A stretch of 64,000 nt of DNA from Rhizobium sp. WYCCWR10014 (GTDB taxonomy: Bacteria > Pseudomonadota > Alphaproteobacteria > Rhizobiales > Rhizobiaceae): the NCBI RefSeq assembly GCF_001657485.1, contig NZ_LXFU01000029.1:397446-461445 (forward strand), in the 5' to 3' direction. Positions within the stretch are counted from its first letter, which is position 1. Each line of letters opens with the position of its first letter. Shown here one piece after another: positions 22,374-29,985 of the stretch. A model generated the notes under the pieces. It was not told the DNA's origin. It saw only the letters and a program-made list of their open reading frames with translations, and searched no databases. Made by a program: the position numbers and the translations under genes.

Positions 22374-23286
22374 GGCGGATGGACTGGCGCGCCAGCAAGC
22401 GCTCGACATCGGCAATATCCAGTGTCGAGAGCTTGGCGCCCGGCTTGCGCAGGTTGGCGGACTTGATCACGCCGCGCTTGGCAAGCACATATTTGCGCGA
22501 GGCAAGACCGATGCCCTGCTGCTGTTCGTAGCGGGCGAGCGGCAGATAGGCATCGAAGATCGCATGGGCGCGATCGGGATTTCCGGCGGCATAGGCCTCG
22601 ACGACGCCAACCATCATCTCGGGATAACAAAAGCCGGTCATGGCGCCATCGGCGCCGCGGCCCATCTCTTCGGGCAGGAAAAGCCCGCCGTTGCCGCAAA
22701 GGATCGAAATGCGCCGCATGGCGCCCTTGTCGCTGGCTGTGCGAAGTGCCGAGATCTTCGACAGACCCGGCCAATCTTCATGTTTGAGCATGACGCAGTT
22801 CGGCACCTCGTTGACGATGCGCTCGATGACCTTGGGCGCGATCGTCACATTGGTGGTGAGCGGATAATCCTGCAGCACGAAGGGCGTGTCGCCCAGGGCC
22901 TCGCCGACCGACTGGTAGAAGGCGAAAGCCTGATCGTCGGTCTTGACGGTCCAGGGGGGCGCGACCATGACACCGGCCGCACCTTCACCCATGACGGCTT
23001 CGGCGAGTTCGCTCATCGGCGCAAGGCCCGGCGCCGAAACGCCGACGACGACGGGGAGCCTCCCGTCGAGGCGCTTCAGCACCCGTTCGACGACTGTCCG
23101 CGATTCCTCAGCGGTCAGCTTCGGAGCCTCGCCGAGCTGGCCAAGCACCGTCAGGCCGGTGACGCCGGCACCTTCGTAGAAATCGACCATGCTGTCGATA
23201 CTGGCGAGATCGAGCGCGCCGTCATCGGTGAAGGGGGTTACGGCGATTACATAGACGCCCTTGGCATCTTCGGTCAGTCTGGCCAT
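22354..23286 (-). CDS. DapA-family lyase, probable 2-keto-3-deoxy-sugar-acid dehydratase/aldolase
   Basis: 310-residue class I aldolase-fold protein. The Schiff-base Lys is in CVMLKHED near residue 168 and the conserved Tyr in VLQDYPLTT near 140. Loop motif GVTGLTVLGQLGEAPKL replaces the GTTGE of true DapA, so lysine synthesis is unlikely. Its neighbours are a lactonase and an IlvD-type dehydratase, which points to cleavage or dehydration of a 2-keto-3-deoxy sugar acid. It is last in a three-gene minus-strand operon, 14 bases after the lactonase gene. Confidence 0.8.
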   Translation of the reverse strand: MARLTEDAKGVYVIAVTPFTDDGALDLASIDSMVDFYEGAGVTGLTVLGQLGEAPKLTAEESRTVVERVLKRLDGRLPVVVGVSAPGLAPMSELAEAVMGEGAAGVMVAPPWTVKTDDQAFAFYQSVGEALGDTPFVLQDYPLTTNVTIAPKVIERIVNEVPNCVMLKHEDWPGLSKISALRTASDKGAMRRISILCGNGGLFLPEEMGRGADGAMTGFCYPEMMVGVVEAYAAGNPDRAHAIFDAYLPLARYEQQQGIGLASRKYVLAKRGVIKSANLRKPGAKLSTLDIADVERLLARQSIRLKEIGA

Positions 23287-23300
23287 TGGTGCTCTCCAAT

Positions 23301-24173
23301 TCAGCGGCCGAAGAACAGCGCTTCGGCATTTCGAACAAAAATCTTTTCAGCAATCGCGGGGTTGTCGATGGCGGCCTGCATGATTTCGATCAGCTCGGCA
23401 TCATCGGGCATGCCGTCCCACAATTCGGTGTGCGGCCAATCGCTGCCCCAGAGCAGCCTTTCCGCATGGCTGGTGGCAAGGGCGCGGCCGACCTCGGCAA
23501 AACCGTCGTAATTCACATCCTTCGTCAGACGATAGGGCGCGGTTACTTTGACATAGGTATCAGCCGCGTCCATCAGCCTTTTCAGCGCATCGACATGCCG
23601 TGATCTCGTCTCTCTGGCAAGCGGAATGAAGCCGAGATGATCGATGACGATGGGCAGGCGGATGCCGGACAGTGTTGCCGCAATATCGGGAAGCTGTTCG
23701 GGATTGATCTGCAGTTGCAGCGACCAGCCGAAAGGAGCAATGCTCTCCGCCAGTGTCCTGGCGGCGGCGAGCGGGAGGCCGCCCTTGTTGCGCGTATTGA
23801 TCCGCACGCCGCGCACTCCGAGCCGGTCGAGCCGCTCTATCTCGGTTTCTGCGGTTTCGGGATCGATGACGACGATGCCGCGCAGACGATCTGGATAGGC
23901 GGCCAGCGCCTCAAGCAGCACCCTGTTGTCGAGGCCATAGACGCTTGGCTGCACCAATACGCCCCTGGCGATGCCAAGGCTGCCGGAGAATTCGATCCAG
24001 TCGGATATCGTCGCGATGTCAGGCGTGTAGCTGCGTGGGGTGTTGAGCGGAGCGTCGGCGCGAAAGACGTGGAAATGCGTATCGACCGTGCCTTGCGGCA
24101 GTGCCGCCCGCGGCAGCCGCGTCAGTGGCCGGCGGGGCAGGCAAAGCGGTGCCTCCATATCAGCGGCGCTCAT
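23301..24173 (-). CDS. amidohydrolase-family (COG3618-type) lactonase
   Basis: 290-residue TIM-barrel hydrolase. DTHFHVF opens the barrel, with VRINTRNKGG, IVIDHLGFIP and the C-terminal LLWGSDWPHTELW carrying further metal or catalytic residues. Close relatives hydrolyse 2-pyrone-4,6-dicarboxylate or isomerise/hydrolyse sugar lactones (galactarolactone, fuconolactone). With the neighbouring dehydratase, a sugar-lactonase role is the best guess. Its start overlaps the end of the dehydratase gene by four bases. Confidence 0.78.
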   Translation of the reverse strand: MSAADMEAPLCLPRRPLTRLPRAALPQGTVDTHFHVFRADAPLNTPRSYTPDIATISDWIEFSGSLGIARGVLVQPSVYGLDNRVLLEALAAYPDRLRGIVVIDPETAETEIERLDRLGVRGVRINTRNKGGLPLAAARTLAESIAPFGWSLQLQINPEQLPDIAATLSGIRLPIVIDHLGFIPLARETRSRHVDALKRLMDAADTYVKVTAPYRLTKDVNYDGFAEVGRALATSHAERLLWGSDWPHTELWDGMPDDAELIEIMQAAIDNPAIAEKIFVRNAEALFFGR

Positions 24174-25882
24174 CGCGCATCGAGCTCCTCGCTTTGCAGG
24201 AAGTCGAAGTCGGCGCCTTCGTCAGCCTGGAGCACGCGCTCCTGATAGAGCTTCCCATAGCCGCGCGACGGGGCCGGGGAGGGCCGGTTGACGACTTCAA
24301 GCATGCGGCGATCGAATTCCGCCTGGTCGATATCGAGATCGATACGCCGGCCCTCGACGTCGAGGCGAATGCGATCGCCGGTGCGGACGATCGCCAGCGG
24401 GCCGCCATCGGCGGCTTCAGGCGCGATATGCAGGATGATCGTGCCGAAGGCCGTGCCGCTCATGCGGGCATCGGAAATCCGCACCATGTCCTTCACGCCC
24501 TGCCGCGCGAGCTTGCGGGGGATGGGTAGATAGCCGGCTTCCGGCATGCCGGGCGCACCTTTTGGTCCGGCATTGCGCAGAACCAGAACGTCATCGGCAT
24601 GGACGTCGAGATCGTCGCTGTCGATGCGCAGCGTCATATCCTCGACCGAATCGAAGACCACGGCGCGTCCGATATGCTGGAGCAGATCCTTGGAAGCTGC
24701 GGATTGTTTGATGACGGCGCCGCGCGGCGCAAGATTGCCGTGCAGGACGGCGATCGTTCCGATCGGCTTCAACGGTTTCTCGATGGTGCGGATGATGGTC
24801 TGGCCCGGTTCGTCGACGACAGCGTCGATGATTTCGCTGATCGTTCTGCCGTAGACAGTCGGAGCGCTGCCGTCGATTTCATGGCGCACCGCCTTCAGCA
24901 GAGCCGGGACGCCGCCCGCCTCGTGGAACTGCTCCATGTAATGCTGACCGGAGGGCTGCAGGTCGACGAGCAGGGGAATGCTTCGGCCCAGCCGGTCGAG
25001 TTCGGCCATGTCGAGGCGCAGGCCGAGGCGACCGGTGATTGCGGCAAGATGGACGACGGCATTGGTCGAGCCGCCCATCGCCTGCAGCGCGACGAGACCG
25101 TTGCGGATTGCCTGCGGCGTCAGGATATCGCGCACGGTCGGGGCAGCCTCGTCCATGGCGAGACGTGCGGCGACACGGCCTGTCTCCTCAGCAAGGCGGA
25201 CGCGTTCGGATTCGACGGCGGGCGCCGAACCGGCGCGGGGGAGGCAGAGACCCATGACTTCGGTCAGGTTCGCCATGGTGCTCGCCGTGCCCATCACCGT
25301 GCAGGTGCCGATCGAGCTGGCCAGCTTGTTGTTGACCTCGGCGATCTCGGCCTCGTCGATCTCTCCGGCGCGGAAGCGTCCCCAGAAGCGGCGGCAATCC
25401 GTACAGGCGCCAAGCCGTTCGCCCTTGTGGTGGCCGACGGCCATGGGGCCGGTCGGCAGGAAGATCGCCGGTATCTCGCTGCTGGCGGCCGCCATGATCT
25501 GGGCCGGCAGGGTCTTGTCGCAGCCGCCGATCAGGACGACGGCATCCATCGGCTGGGCGCGGATCATCTCTTCCGTTTCCATCGCCATCAAGTTGCGCAG
25601 ATACATCGAGGTTGGCGAGGCAAAGCTCTCGTGGATCGAGATCGTCGGAAACACCATGGGCATCGCACCCGCCAGCATCACGCCGCGCTTGGTTGCCTCG
25701 ATGAGTTGCGGCACATTGCCGTGACAGGGATTGAAATCACTGTAGGTATTGGCGATGCCGACGATCGGACGGTCGAGCGCATCGTCCGAATAACCCATGG
25801 CCTTGATGAAGGCTTTGCGCAGGAAAAGGGAGAATCCCTGATCGCCATAACTCGTCAGCTTGCGGCGAAGACCGTTCGACAA
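24170..25882 (-). CDS. IlvD/Edd family sugar-acid dehydratase
   Basis: About 570-residue Fe-S dehydratase. Cluster ligands are visible in NPCHG, GGCDKT and ACTDC, the arrangement of the pentonate (arabinonate/xylonate) dehydratases of rhizobia. LNxxGPKGxPGMPE-type (NAGPKGAPGMPEAGY) and DARMSGTAFGT motifs are present. It is unlikely to be the biosynthetic IlvD given its neighbours. No ATG is available near the N-terminus: a TTG at 25882 follows GGGAGGA by eight bases and is preferred over a TTG at 25903, which lacks such a site. Confidence 0.87.
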   Translation of the reverse strand: MSNGLRRKLTSYGDQGFSLFLRKAFIKAMGYSDDALDRPIVGIANTYSDFNPCHGNVPQLIEATKRGVMLAGAMPMVFPTISIHESFASPTSMYLRNLMAMETEEMIRAQPMDAVVLIGGCDKTLPAQIMAAASSEIPAIFLPTGPMAVGHHKGERLGACTDCRRFWGRFRAGEIDEAEIAEVNNKLASSIGTCTVMGTASTMANLTEVMGLCLPRAGSAPAVESERVRLAEETGRVAARLAMDEAAPTVRDILTPQAIRNGLVALQAMGGSTNAVVHLAAITGRLGLRLDMAELDRLGRSIPLLVDLQPSGQHYMEQFHEAGGVPALLKAVRHEIDGSAPTVYGRTISEIIDAVVDEPGQTIIRTIEKPLKPIGTIAVLHGNLAPRGAVIKQSAASKDLLQHIGRAVVFDSVEDMTLRIDSDDLDVHADDVLVLRNAGPKGAPGMPEAGYLPIPRKLARQGVKDMVRISDARMSGTAFGTIILHIAPEAADGGPLAIVRTGDRIRLDVEGRRIDLDIDQAEFDRRMLEVVNRPSPAPSRGYGKLYQERVLQADEGADFDFLQSEELDAR

Positions 25883-25925
25883 AACCTGTTCCTCCCTCGC
25901 CAAATTGATCCATGGCCGTGGTGTC

Positions 25926-25953
25926 AGCGTAGAGGGATACGGAGGATTGTCAA
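25926..25953 (-). promoter_or_regulatory. candidate promoter of the dehydratase operon
   Basis: On the minus strand TTGACA (25953-25948) is followed after 16 bases by TACGCT (25931-25926). The -35 sits inside the motif ATTGTCAATAA (plus-strand 25946-25956) that recurs near other promoters of this cluster. Confidence 0.45.
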
Positions 25954-26104
25954 TAAATAAGATGACGCCACTGTATCGTATTTTTGGATTTCTTCGTCGA
26001 TCACCATAAAATACAATGGTAATCGCCGAAATTCGCGCTTTCGTTCGGCAATCAGGAGATTGGCTTTTGCGAAGAAGCAGGATAGATTATTGATAAAATG
26101 GGAT

Positions 26105-26112
26105 TGTATACA
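26105..26112. promoter_or_regulatory. TGTATACA palindrome before the Gfo/Idh gene
   Basis: A perfect 8-bp palindrome within ATTGTATACAG, just before the ribosome-binding site of the oxidoreductase gene. It could be part of an operator for the cluster regulator; unproven. Confidence 0.3.
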
Positions 26113-26126
26113 GAGGAAGCACGGTG

Positions 26127-27149
26127 ATGGGGGCGGAACGACGGCGTATCGGCATTATCGGTGCCGGCTGGGTCAGTGCCTACCATCTGCCTGCATGGAT
26201 GCGGCAATCGGAAAGAGCTGAGGTCGTGGCGATTGCCGACCCGTCGCCGAGCGCGGTCGAAGCCCGGCTTGCCGCCTTTGATATCGCGCGCAGCTATACA
26301 AGCGCGCAGGCGATGCTGGACGCCGGGCAGATCGATGCCGTGGATATCTGCGCGCCGCGGGAGTCCCATGTCGAACTGGTCCGGCTGGCGGCGGCAAAGG
26401 GCCTCGACATCATCTGCCAGAAGCCGCTCGCACCCTCCTACGGCGAGGCGGTCGACCTGCTGGCAAGCCTTTCCGGCAGGGGCAGGCTGATGATCCACGA
26501 GAACTGGCGGTTCCGCGCTTATTATCGGCGGCTGAAGGCGTGGCTCGACGAAGGGCTTGCCGGCGAGATCCGCCAGGTACAGTTCGAATTCCTGTCCAGC
26601 GGCATGATAGCGGATGCTGAGGGAAGAAGGCCGGCGCTGATACGCCAGCCCTTCTTCCGGACGCAGGAGCGATTGCTGGTCATGGAAGTGATGATCCATC
26701 ATCTCGATACGCTGAGATATCTTCTGGGTGAGTTGGAGGTGGTCAGTGCACGGCTTGAGAGGAGCAATCGCGATATCGTCGCGGAGGATGTCGCCAGCGT
26801 CGTCCTGCTCCGGCTTAGCGACGGTGTTCTCGTCACCATCAATGCCAATCTCGCCGTGCATGGCGCGCCGCCGGCGCCGCGCGATCACCTACGCATCTTC
26901 GGGGCGTGCGGCACGCTTGAACTTAACGGCAATCTGCTCACGGCTGAGGGTGCGCAGCAGCGCCAGGAAAGCTTCGATCCTGACGAGGCCTACCAGGGCG
27001 CCTATGACGCGACCATCGCGCATTTCCTCGACGCCCTCGATGGAAAGGTCGCGATGGAGACGTCGCCGGACGACAACATCAAAACGCTTGCTCTTGTCGA
27101 GGATATCTATCGTCTGAGCCAGTTCGACCCGGAACGCAATCCACTGTAA
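26127..27149 (+). CDS. Gfo/Idh/MocA family oxidoreductase
   Basis: 340-residue NAD(P)-dependent sugar/inositol-type dehydrogenase. Rossmann motif IGIIGAGWVSAYHLPAW at the N-terminus, the EKP-like signature as CQKPLAPSYGEA near residue 100, and MEVMIHHLDTLRYLLG with the catalytic His region near 190. The substrate is not predictable. It is divergent from the dehydratase operon across 220 bases and could supply the first oxidation step of that pathway. GTG at 26124 is an alternative start. Confidence 0.85.
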   Translation: MGAERRRIGIIGAGWVSAYHLPAWMRQSERAEVVAIADPSPSAVEARLAAFDIARSYTSAQAMLDAGQIDAVDICAPRESHVELVRLAAAKGLDIICQKPLAPSYGEAVDLLASLSGRGRLMIHENWRFRAYYRRLKAWLDEGLAGEIRQVQFEFLSSGMIADAEGRRPALIRQPFFRTQERLLVMEVMIHHLDTLRYLLGELEVVSARLERSNRDIVAEDVASVVLLRLSDGVLVTINANLAVHGAPPAPRDHLRIFGACGTLELNGNLLTAEGAQQRQESFDPDEAYQGAYDATIAHFLDALDGKVAMETSPDDNIKTLALVEDIYRLSQFDPERNPL

Positions 27150-27161
27150 CATGGCCCGCTG

Positions 27162-27261
27162 TTAGAGCGCCGCGCCTCCAGGACGCGCTAAGGACGCTCT
27201 ATCAGATTAAATTGGCGCATAATCCTTTTCCGAATATCGACTTCGATTTTCGGGGTTATGC
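27162..27261. repeat. RIME-like palindromic repeat (type B)
   Basis: Its sequence is the reverse complement of the copies at 49159-49261 and 50128-50232. One arm pair surrounds GAGCGCCGCGC...GCGCTAAGGACGCTC and another is TCCGAATATCGACTTCGATTTTCGG. It ends immediately before the ribosome-binding site of the GntR gene. Confidence 0.75.
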
Positions 27262-27278
27262 TTCAGAGGAGATGACAT

Positions 27279-27962
27279 TTGCAGACGCTCAACGAAAGCC
27301 GCGAAGACGGCATCGAGCATGATGATCTAAGCATTGCCCGCGCGCTGGAGGAGGACATCATTTTCGGGCGGCTTGCGCCCGGAACCCGCCTGACCGAAGA
27401 CACGCTCCTTGCCCGCTTTCATGTCACGCGCCATTTCGCCCGCCAGGCGATCGTGCAGCTCGAGACGATGGGCATTGTGGTTCGGGAGCGCAACAAGGGG
27501 GCGACGGTCCGTTCGCTGACGGCTCGCCAGGTCCAGGAAATCTACGACGTTCGGGAACTGTTGCAACGGCAGGCGGCGCTGTGGATAAAGCTGCCGGCGC
27601 CCGAGGCATTGATCGAGGAACTGCTGGCGCTGCACGAGGAGCATGGCCGCCACATCGAATCCGGCTATCTCAGGGGGGTGCACGAGGCCAATGACAAATT
27701 CCACCTGACGCTCTTCGGCGCCTGTGGCAATGCGCATCTCGTGCAATCGATCGAGCTCTATATGCGGCTCAGCCTGCCGGTGCGCGCCAATTCGATGTCG
27801 AGCAAGGAGTCGCTGCGCATCTCGCACGAGCACCATCGGCTGATGATCGAGATGCTGCGCGGTGGGGATAACTGGGTTCTCGCCCAGCTCTGCGTCGACC
27901 ATCTGCAGCCGAGCAAGAAACGCTATCTCGCCTATGTCGGCGAGAATGACCGGGTCGCTTGA
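27279..27962 (+). CDS. GntR family (FCD/FadR-type) transcriptional regulator
   Basis: 227 residues. A winged-helix DNA-binding domain (residues 15-80, with LTEDTLLARFHVTRHFARQAIVQLETMG) is followed by an FCD effector domain with His/Asp ligands (EANDKFHLTLFGACGN, SHEHHRLMIEML). The start must be TTG 27279: an in-frame TGA lies six bases upstream at 27273, AGAGGAG sits seven bases before the TTG, and no Met follows before the HTH. It likely controls the surrounding sugar genes. Confidence 0.88.
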   Translation: MQTLNESREDGIEHDDLSIARALEEDIIFGRLAPGTRLTEDTLLARFHVTRHFARQAIVQLETMGIVVRERNKGATVRSLTARQVQEIYDVRELLQRQAALWIKLPAPEALIEELLALHEEHGRHIESGYLRGVHEANDKFHLTLFGACGNAHLVQSIELYMRLSLPVRANSMSSKESLRISHEHHRLMIEMLRGGDNWVLAQLCVDHLQPSKKRYLAYVGENDRVA

Positions 27963-27994
27963 AAGGGAGCGCAAAATTTCGATTGCGCTCCCTT
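27963..27994. terminator. bidirectional terminator between GntR and GH39 genes
   Basis: AAGGGAGCGCAA pairs perfectly with TTGCGCTCCCTT (12-bp stem, 8-base loop AATTTCGA). It lies exactly between two convergent genes. The arms end in AA/TT with short T-runs on both strands. Confidence 0.75.
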
Positions 27995-28005
27995 CGCCTA
28001 CCGGC

Positions 28006-29610
28006 TCACCAATCGAGGCGCAGGAGAGACACGCCCTGACGCGGTAGGGAGACTTTGAGCCCGATCTTGCCGTCATCGACCTTGACCGGTGCCTGGCCGT
28101 CGATCTCGGCGAGTTTTCCCGAGGCTTCCAGTCTGGCATAGTCTTCGCCGGCTGGATTCTGCGGCTTGCCCATCGCTTTCCAGACGCCGAAGGCGTTGGA
28201 ACGCTGCTCGTCCATCCTGAAATGCCTGAGCGAGGCGGACTTGTCGCCCCAGCCGTCGAGATTGACCGTGATATCGGCGGACGGCCCGGCTTCATCATCG
28301 TCGTGGTAGTGCCAGACGAGAATGGAAACGCCCTTGTCGTCGCGGGTTGCCACGACGTTGACATCGGGCTTGCCGCGAACGCCATGGCTCATGATATCTT
28401 CGATGTCGCGGCGATAATCGCTTTCCGATTCCAGCCATTCGCCGCCGAGTTTGCCGAGCATGCGGAAGCCGTTGAGAACAGCCTTGTCGACGCCGTTGGT
28501 GGCAAGATCGCGGAAGCCGTCGAAATAGGGCTGGTCGTCGAACAGGAAGGCCCAGGTGACCGCGCCTTCGATGTGGATGTTGGCGCGTCTTGCAAGCTCA
28601 TAGGTGCGGATCATGCTCTCGACGACATAGACGCCGTAGAGCGGGCCGTTGCGATAGCCGTTCTGGGGATGAACACGAGCAGAGCAGGCTGCACAGCCTT
28701 CCGGATCGGATTCGCCAATCACCACGGGCAGGTGCCGGAGCTCCGGAAACTCATTGATGATGGCAAGGTTCGTCTCGATGTCGCGGAGCTGCTTGTGCAG
28801 GCCCATCCGGACGTGACCCTCGTAGATCACCGGATTGCCCTTGGCGTGGAAGGCGAGGAAATCGATCGGCGACTTGTTCTCGACGACATGCTTTAGGAAG
28901 GCGCGCAGGAATGTCTGGGCTTTTTCGTTGGCAAAGGCGCCGCAGGTGTGCGGGCCGCCAACGCGGGCGTTCGGAAGCGCGCGTTTCAAGGCCTTGGCGC
29001 TGACGTCATACATTTCGCAAAATTGTGGGATGGTGCCGGTCCAGTAGTGGCCGTCCGGTTCGTTCCACACTTCCCACGGCCAGCTTGAAACGACGTCCTC
29101 GCCATATCTTTCGGCAAGGTGGCGCGCCCATGCTTCGATCAGGTCGCCCCATTTCTTCAGGTCCGTCGGCGGGGCCGTCCAGCCGGTGGTGATCGTTGCG
29201 TATTTGTCGGCCGGCTCCCATTGATGGCGATAAGGACCGTCGAAATCGGAGAGCGCTTCGGGCGTGAAGCCGATTTGAATCAGCGGAATGTTGCCAGCTT
29301 CGACATAGGTGTCGAAGATCTTGTCGATGATTGTCCAGTCGTAGACCGGATTGCCGTTCGCATCCTCGGTATAGGCATTGGTCGAACCCCATTTGAGGGC
29401 AGGCAGGCCATCGCCGCTGGTCAGAAGATTGTGCGCGCGGATGCGGGGCGGCTCAGGGCTGAGCTCTGTCAGTTCCTTGAGCAGCTTTCTGCCGTGGGGG
29501 GAGTAGGTGTAGTTCGGCTCGTCGTATCCGAACCAGTTCCACAAAGGTTCGTATTTGCCGGTTGGCCGGTTGGCGTGAACGGAGATTGTCACGTCATAGG
29601 GGCTGCTCAT
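28006..29610 (-). CDS. glycoside hydrolase, GH39-like (beta-xylosidase type)
   Basis: About 534 residues. The general acid/base Glu is in WPWEVWNEPDGHYW, and a candidate nucleophile Glu in HLPVVIGESDPEGC; the C-terminal part is a beta-sandwich-like region. There is no signal peptide, so the enzyme acts on imported oligosaccharide in the cytoplasm, consistent with the divergent ABC importer. ATG 29610 has GAGGA seven bases upstream; ATG 29634 with GGGAGGA is an equally possible start adding eight residues. GH39 covers xylosidases and iduronidases, so the exact substrate is open. Confidence 0.78.
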   Translation of the reverse strand: MSSPYDVTISVHANRPTGKYEPLWNWFGYDEPNYTYSPHGRKLLKELTELSPEPPRIRAHNLLTSGDGLPALKWGSTNAYTEDANGNPVYDWTIIDKIFDTYVEAGNIPLIQIGFTPEALSDFDGPYRHQWEPADKYATITTGWTAPPTDLKKWGDLIEAWARHLAERYGEDVVSSWPWEVWNEPDGHYWTGTIPQFCEMYDVSAKALKRALPNARVGGPHTCGAFANEKAQTFLRAFLKHVVENKSPIDFLAFHAKGNPVIYEGHVRMGLHKQLRDIETNLAIINEFPELRHLPVVIGESDPEGCAACSARVHPQNGYRNGPLYGVYVVESMIRTYELARRANIHIEGAVTWAFLFDDQPYFDGFRDLATNGVDKAVLNGFRMLGKLGGEWLESESDYRRDIEDIMSHGVRGKPDVNVVATRDDKGVSILVWHYHDDDEAGPSADITVNLDGWGDKSASLRHFRMDEQRSNAFGVWKAMGKPQNPAGEDYARLEASGKLAEIDGQAPVKVDDGKIGLKVSLPRQGVSLLRLDW

Positions 29611-29714
29611 CCTGGTGTCCTCTTGAACGGTCATGCCAAAGCTTCCTCCCGAAAGCAGCTGACCTCTCTGGTGATGAAGTACGGCCACTTGGGAGGGCGC
29701 CGCGCTCGCCGCAA

Positions 29715-29742
29715 AAGCTAAGCCAAACGCTCACTTTGTCAA
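29715..29742 (-). promoter_or_regulatory. candidate promoter of the GH39 gene
   Basis: Minus-strand TTGACA (29742-29737), 16-base spacer, TAGCTT (29720-29715). The -35 lies within TTTGTCAATAA, the motif shared with the dehydratase promoter. Confidence 0.4.
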
Positions 29743-29822
29743 TAATATAAAAAAGCACATCGCTACCCTGCGTCAAAAATGCCTGAAAATGCGCTATTTT
29801 CTATAGGCTGCAAAATTATCAG

Positions 29823-29851
29823 TTGCCGTTTCTCAAAAAATTGTCGATAAC
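29823..29851 (+). promoter_or_regulatory. candidate promoter of the ABC importer operon
   Basis: TTGCCG (29823-29828), 17-base spacer, GATAAC (29846-29851). The -10 overlaps ATTGTCGATAA (29840-29850), so a regulator binding that motif would cover the promoter. Confidence 0.45.
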
Positions 29852-29985
29852 TATGGCGTGAGTTCGCCCGCCGCCGAGGAGTGCATGTGTCCCTGCGGCA
29901 CGTGCAGGCAGGGGTTCGCTGGACGCTATCGTCAATTGATTACGGGAAGCGCTCGCCGTGGCGAGTTGAGGAGGAGGAACATCCG

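Larger units (their letters stand above)
29635..29985. other. divergent promoter region, GH39 gene / ABC importer
   Basis: About 350 bases without a gene, AT-rich in the centre (29735-29860). It holds the two candidate promoters listed separately and two copies of the WTTGTCRATAA motif, at 29735-29745 and 29840-29850. The plus-strand leader of the binding-protein gene is about 130 bases long and GC-rich. Confidence 0.6.

Noticed and set aside
22354..23286. Assignment as DapA of lysine biosynthesis
   Set aside because: The GTTGE substrate loop of true DapA is replaced by GQLGE, and the context is catabolic.
24170..25882. Assignment as biosynthetic dihydroxy-acid dehydratase (ilvD)
   Set aside because: Although the family is the same, the operon partners (lactonase, DapA-like lyase) and regulator point to sugar-acid catabolism.
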